Positions 62,508 to 64,000 of a stretch of 64,000 nucleotides of DNA are shown in pieces. This stretch comes from CAXXIC01 sp049315325 (lineage in GTDB: Bacteria > Bacteroidota > Bacteroidia > Bacteroidales > UBA7332): contig JBMOKJ010000009.1 in the NCBI GenBank assembly GCA_049315325.1, positions 1 to 64,000 of the forward strand, in the 5' to 3' direction. The number at the start of each line of letters is the position of its first letter. The stretch's first letter is position 1. Below the pieces are notes generated by a model that saw only the letters and a program-made list of their open reading frames with translations, did not search any database and was not told the origin of the DNA. A program made the translations under genes and the position numbers.

Positions 62508-64000
62508 CTACAAATCGAAAAATAATTTACCATCTCGAATCAATTTCACACGAGTGCGTTTGTCGTTACCAGTGGTGAAGGTGAATTCATCCTTTTGGTC
62601 GCTCCAGCTTACGGTTAGTCGGGTGCGGTCGGTGCTCCATTCGGTAGTAGGAAGTTCGTCGCCATTCAAATAGGGGAACAACAACACTTTGAAAACGCCA
62701 CTTGTAGAGCGAGAAGGCACAACTAATCGTTTGATTGGCCCCATTGTGCGGAGGTAAAACTGGTGCATATCTTCGGTCTTGATGTTTTCGAGCACTTCAA
62801 GCCGTGGATTTGGTTCGAGATTGGGTCGTGAAGCAGGCATTTTGTCGAGCACGCGCACCAAAAGTTGCGGATTGCCTTTTGCTGGCACATAACGCCCAGC
62901 CATCCACTCTCCTCCACCGGAATTATCCACCTGGCGATTGTCGCGTTTCATTCGTCTGTCTCCGAGAACAATGTCGTACTCACCAGCTTTTCGAAAGCCT
63001 GTAATTTTATTGAACCCCAAAGCAAGATACGAAGTTTGCATCTCCACATCGGCCAACTGGTTGATAGACACCAATTCGACATCCATCGGCATTGGCAAAT
63101 TCCATTCGTAGAGGTGCTCTTGGCTGTCTTTTTTGATGTCGTCAACTATGAGCGAATAGCTGTGAATGCCCTTTACCAATCCCGCTGTGCGAAATGCATA
63201 TTCCACAGGATAATTTTTGAGGCGCATCGGCCAGCTATCCTCTTGCCAGAAAAGTGGATTGGTCTGAATGTTGCCGCTGTATAAATCAGCAACACACTTT
63301 AATGGGTCACGCTGCGGCTTTTCGTCGGGATAATAGCTCATCAAGTTTTTGGCGGTTGTAGCATAAACACCCGTTTTCCAACGTGGTGAAACCTCTTTGC
63401 CGAGCATCATATCGGCAACCGGACTTTTGAGCCACATCCAGTCGTAGCAATATTTGTAGTTGATGACGCCAAATGTGGCTTCGGTGGCATCGAAATAATT
63501 CAACCATGCAGCGGGAGTAGCGAAATAGCCTTGTCCACGACCGTCGATAGTAATGGCAGAATGGTATTGGGTCTGCGTACTGCGAAATCCATCGACCACC
63601 CAATCGCGTCCAACTCCTGACAACGTAAACGAAGCGCGGTCGCTGTGGTCGTGAGAGATAAAATAGGTATCCGTACGCCCTTCTAATCCGAACTTAACCG
63701 CTTGGCGCCCCCAACTATTTCGGGCAATAAATGCACCGCGCGAAGGCACACTATAGGTCAATGGCATCTCCACAGGTGGCACACCGTTGTAAGTTTCTTT
63801 TGATTTATCGGGGTCTGTGGCAAAGACGTAAGCAATGACATCAGGAACTTTGTTGATAGATTTTGGCAGTGTATTGGAAAAGACATAATCGACCTTGGCA
63901 TCCGATGGGAAGAAATATTTATACACCATCATAATGGTCCAAGGCAAATTCGTTCGGGAACCTGTATCGCCAGAAGTGAACCACAATCCATCGGGATTGA
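62508..64000 (-). CDS. Heparinase II/III-like lyase, 5' end outside the window
   Basis: About 497 residues are visible and the frame stays open to the window edge, so the start lies beyond 64000. The ATG-less position 63986 (a TTG) is not the true start. The visible part is the beta-sandwich half of a heparinase II/III-type lyase: RGAFIARNSWGRQAVKF, then YFISHDHSDRASFTLSGVGR with the H-x-H-x-D motif. The end is a beta domain without a T9SS signal. It is related in layout to the 13102-15864 protein (both have the DRxSFTL segment). It would cut uronic-acid-containing chains. Confidence 0.78.
   Translation of the reverse strand, partial: NPDGLWFTSGDTGSRTNLPWTIMMVYKYFFPSDAKVDYVFSNTLPKSINKVPDVIAYVFATDPDKSKETYNGVPPVEMPLTYSVPSRGAFIARNSWGRQAVKFGLEGRTDTYFISHDHSDRASFTLSGVGRDWVVDGFRSTQTQYHSAITIDGRGQGYFATPAAWLNYFDATEATFGVINYKYCYDWMWLKSPVADMMLGKEVSPRWKTGVYATTAKNLMSYYPDEKPQRDPLKCVADLYSGNIQTNPLFWQEDSWPMRLKNYPVEYAFRTAGLVKGIHSYSLIVDDIKKDSQEHLYEWNLPMPMDVELVSINQLADVEMQTSYLALGFNKITGFRKAGEYDIVLGDRRMKRDNRQVDNSGGGEWMAGRYVPAKGNPQLLVRVLDKMPASRPNLEPNPRLEVLENIKTEDMHQFYLRTMGPIKRLVVPSRSTSGVFKVLLFPYLNGDELPTTEWSTDRTRLTVSWSDQKDEFTFTTGNDKRTRVKLIRDGKLFFDL

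Noticed and set aside
1973..64000. Fucoidan as the substrate
   Set aside because: GH29 and GH141-like genes fit, but no sulfatase or formylglycine-generating enzyme is encoded in the window.

Overview
The window looks like a Bacteroidota chromosome, most likely order Bacteroidales. The support is a SusC/SusD outer-membrane pair, a one-protein hybrid two-component regulator (HTCS), seven proteins with C-terminal domains typical of type IX secretion (T9SS) cargo, a zinc-less RecO, and promoters with the TAnnTTTG -7 box of this phylum. A Paludibacter-like genus is plausible but is inference only.

Layout. (1) 1-1945: housekeeping DNA with two tRNA-Glu genes flanking rpsT, a DUF2721 membrane protein, recO and tRNA-Arg, closed by a strong hairpin. 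(2) 1973-8743: an L-fucose module on the minus strand (LacI regulator, FucU mutarotase, zinc alcohol dehydrogenase, aldo/keto reductase, GH29 alpha-L-fucosidase, FucP symporter). A CACACGTGTG palindrome lies before fucU and a near copy lies in the lacI promoter. (3) 8754-12800: the HTCS. (4) 13102-19243, plus strand: heparinase II/III-like T9SS protein, alpha/beta-hydrolase and GH141-like beta-helix protein. (5) 19295-49402, minus strand: a long polysaccharide utilization locus starting at susC and running through susD, a DUF5017 lipoprotein, two small secreted proteins, an esterase/beta-helix fusion, several unassigned glycoside-hydrolase-like proteins, a second GH141-like protein, an O-acetylesterase, GH42 and DUF4861. 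A block at about 30231-33807 (TPR-LRR protein and two orphan secreted proteins) looks inserted, because direct repeats flank it. (6) 49988-64000: separately promoted genes for surface beta-helix or repeat proteins with T9SS signals, then two lyase-like toroid proteins, the last cut by the window edge.

How it fits together. The likely substrate is a fucose- and galactose-containing, probably uronic-acid-containing and acylated polysaccharide. No sulfatase is visible, so fucoidan is unlikely. Surface lyases and beta-helix proteins would bind or cut the polymer, SusCD would import fragments, periplasmic enzymes (GH29, GH42, GH141-like, esterases) would trim them, and FucP/FucU plus two oxidoreductases would handle the fucose. 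No fucose isomerase, kinase or aldolase is present.

The most striking new signal is a shared promoter module. A 22-26 bp imperfect palindrome (GTAACAATTT-N6-AAATTGTAAC) lies a fixed 36 bp (38 in one case) from a -7 box. It is found before susC, five secreted-protein genes and, in a weaker version, the HTCS gene. It defines a candidate regulon coordinating SusCD, surface-protein display and the sensor.
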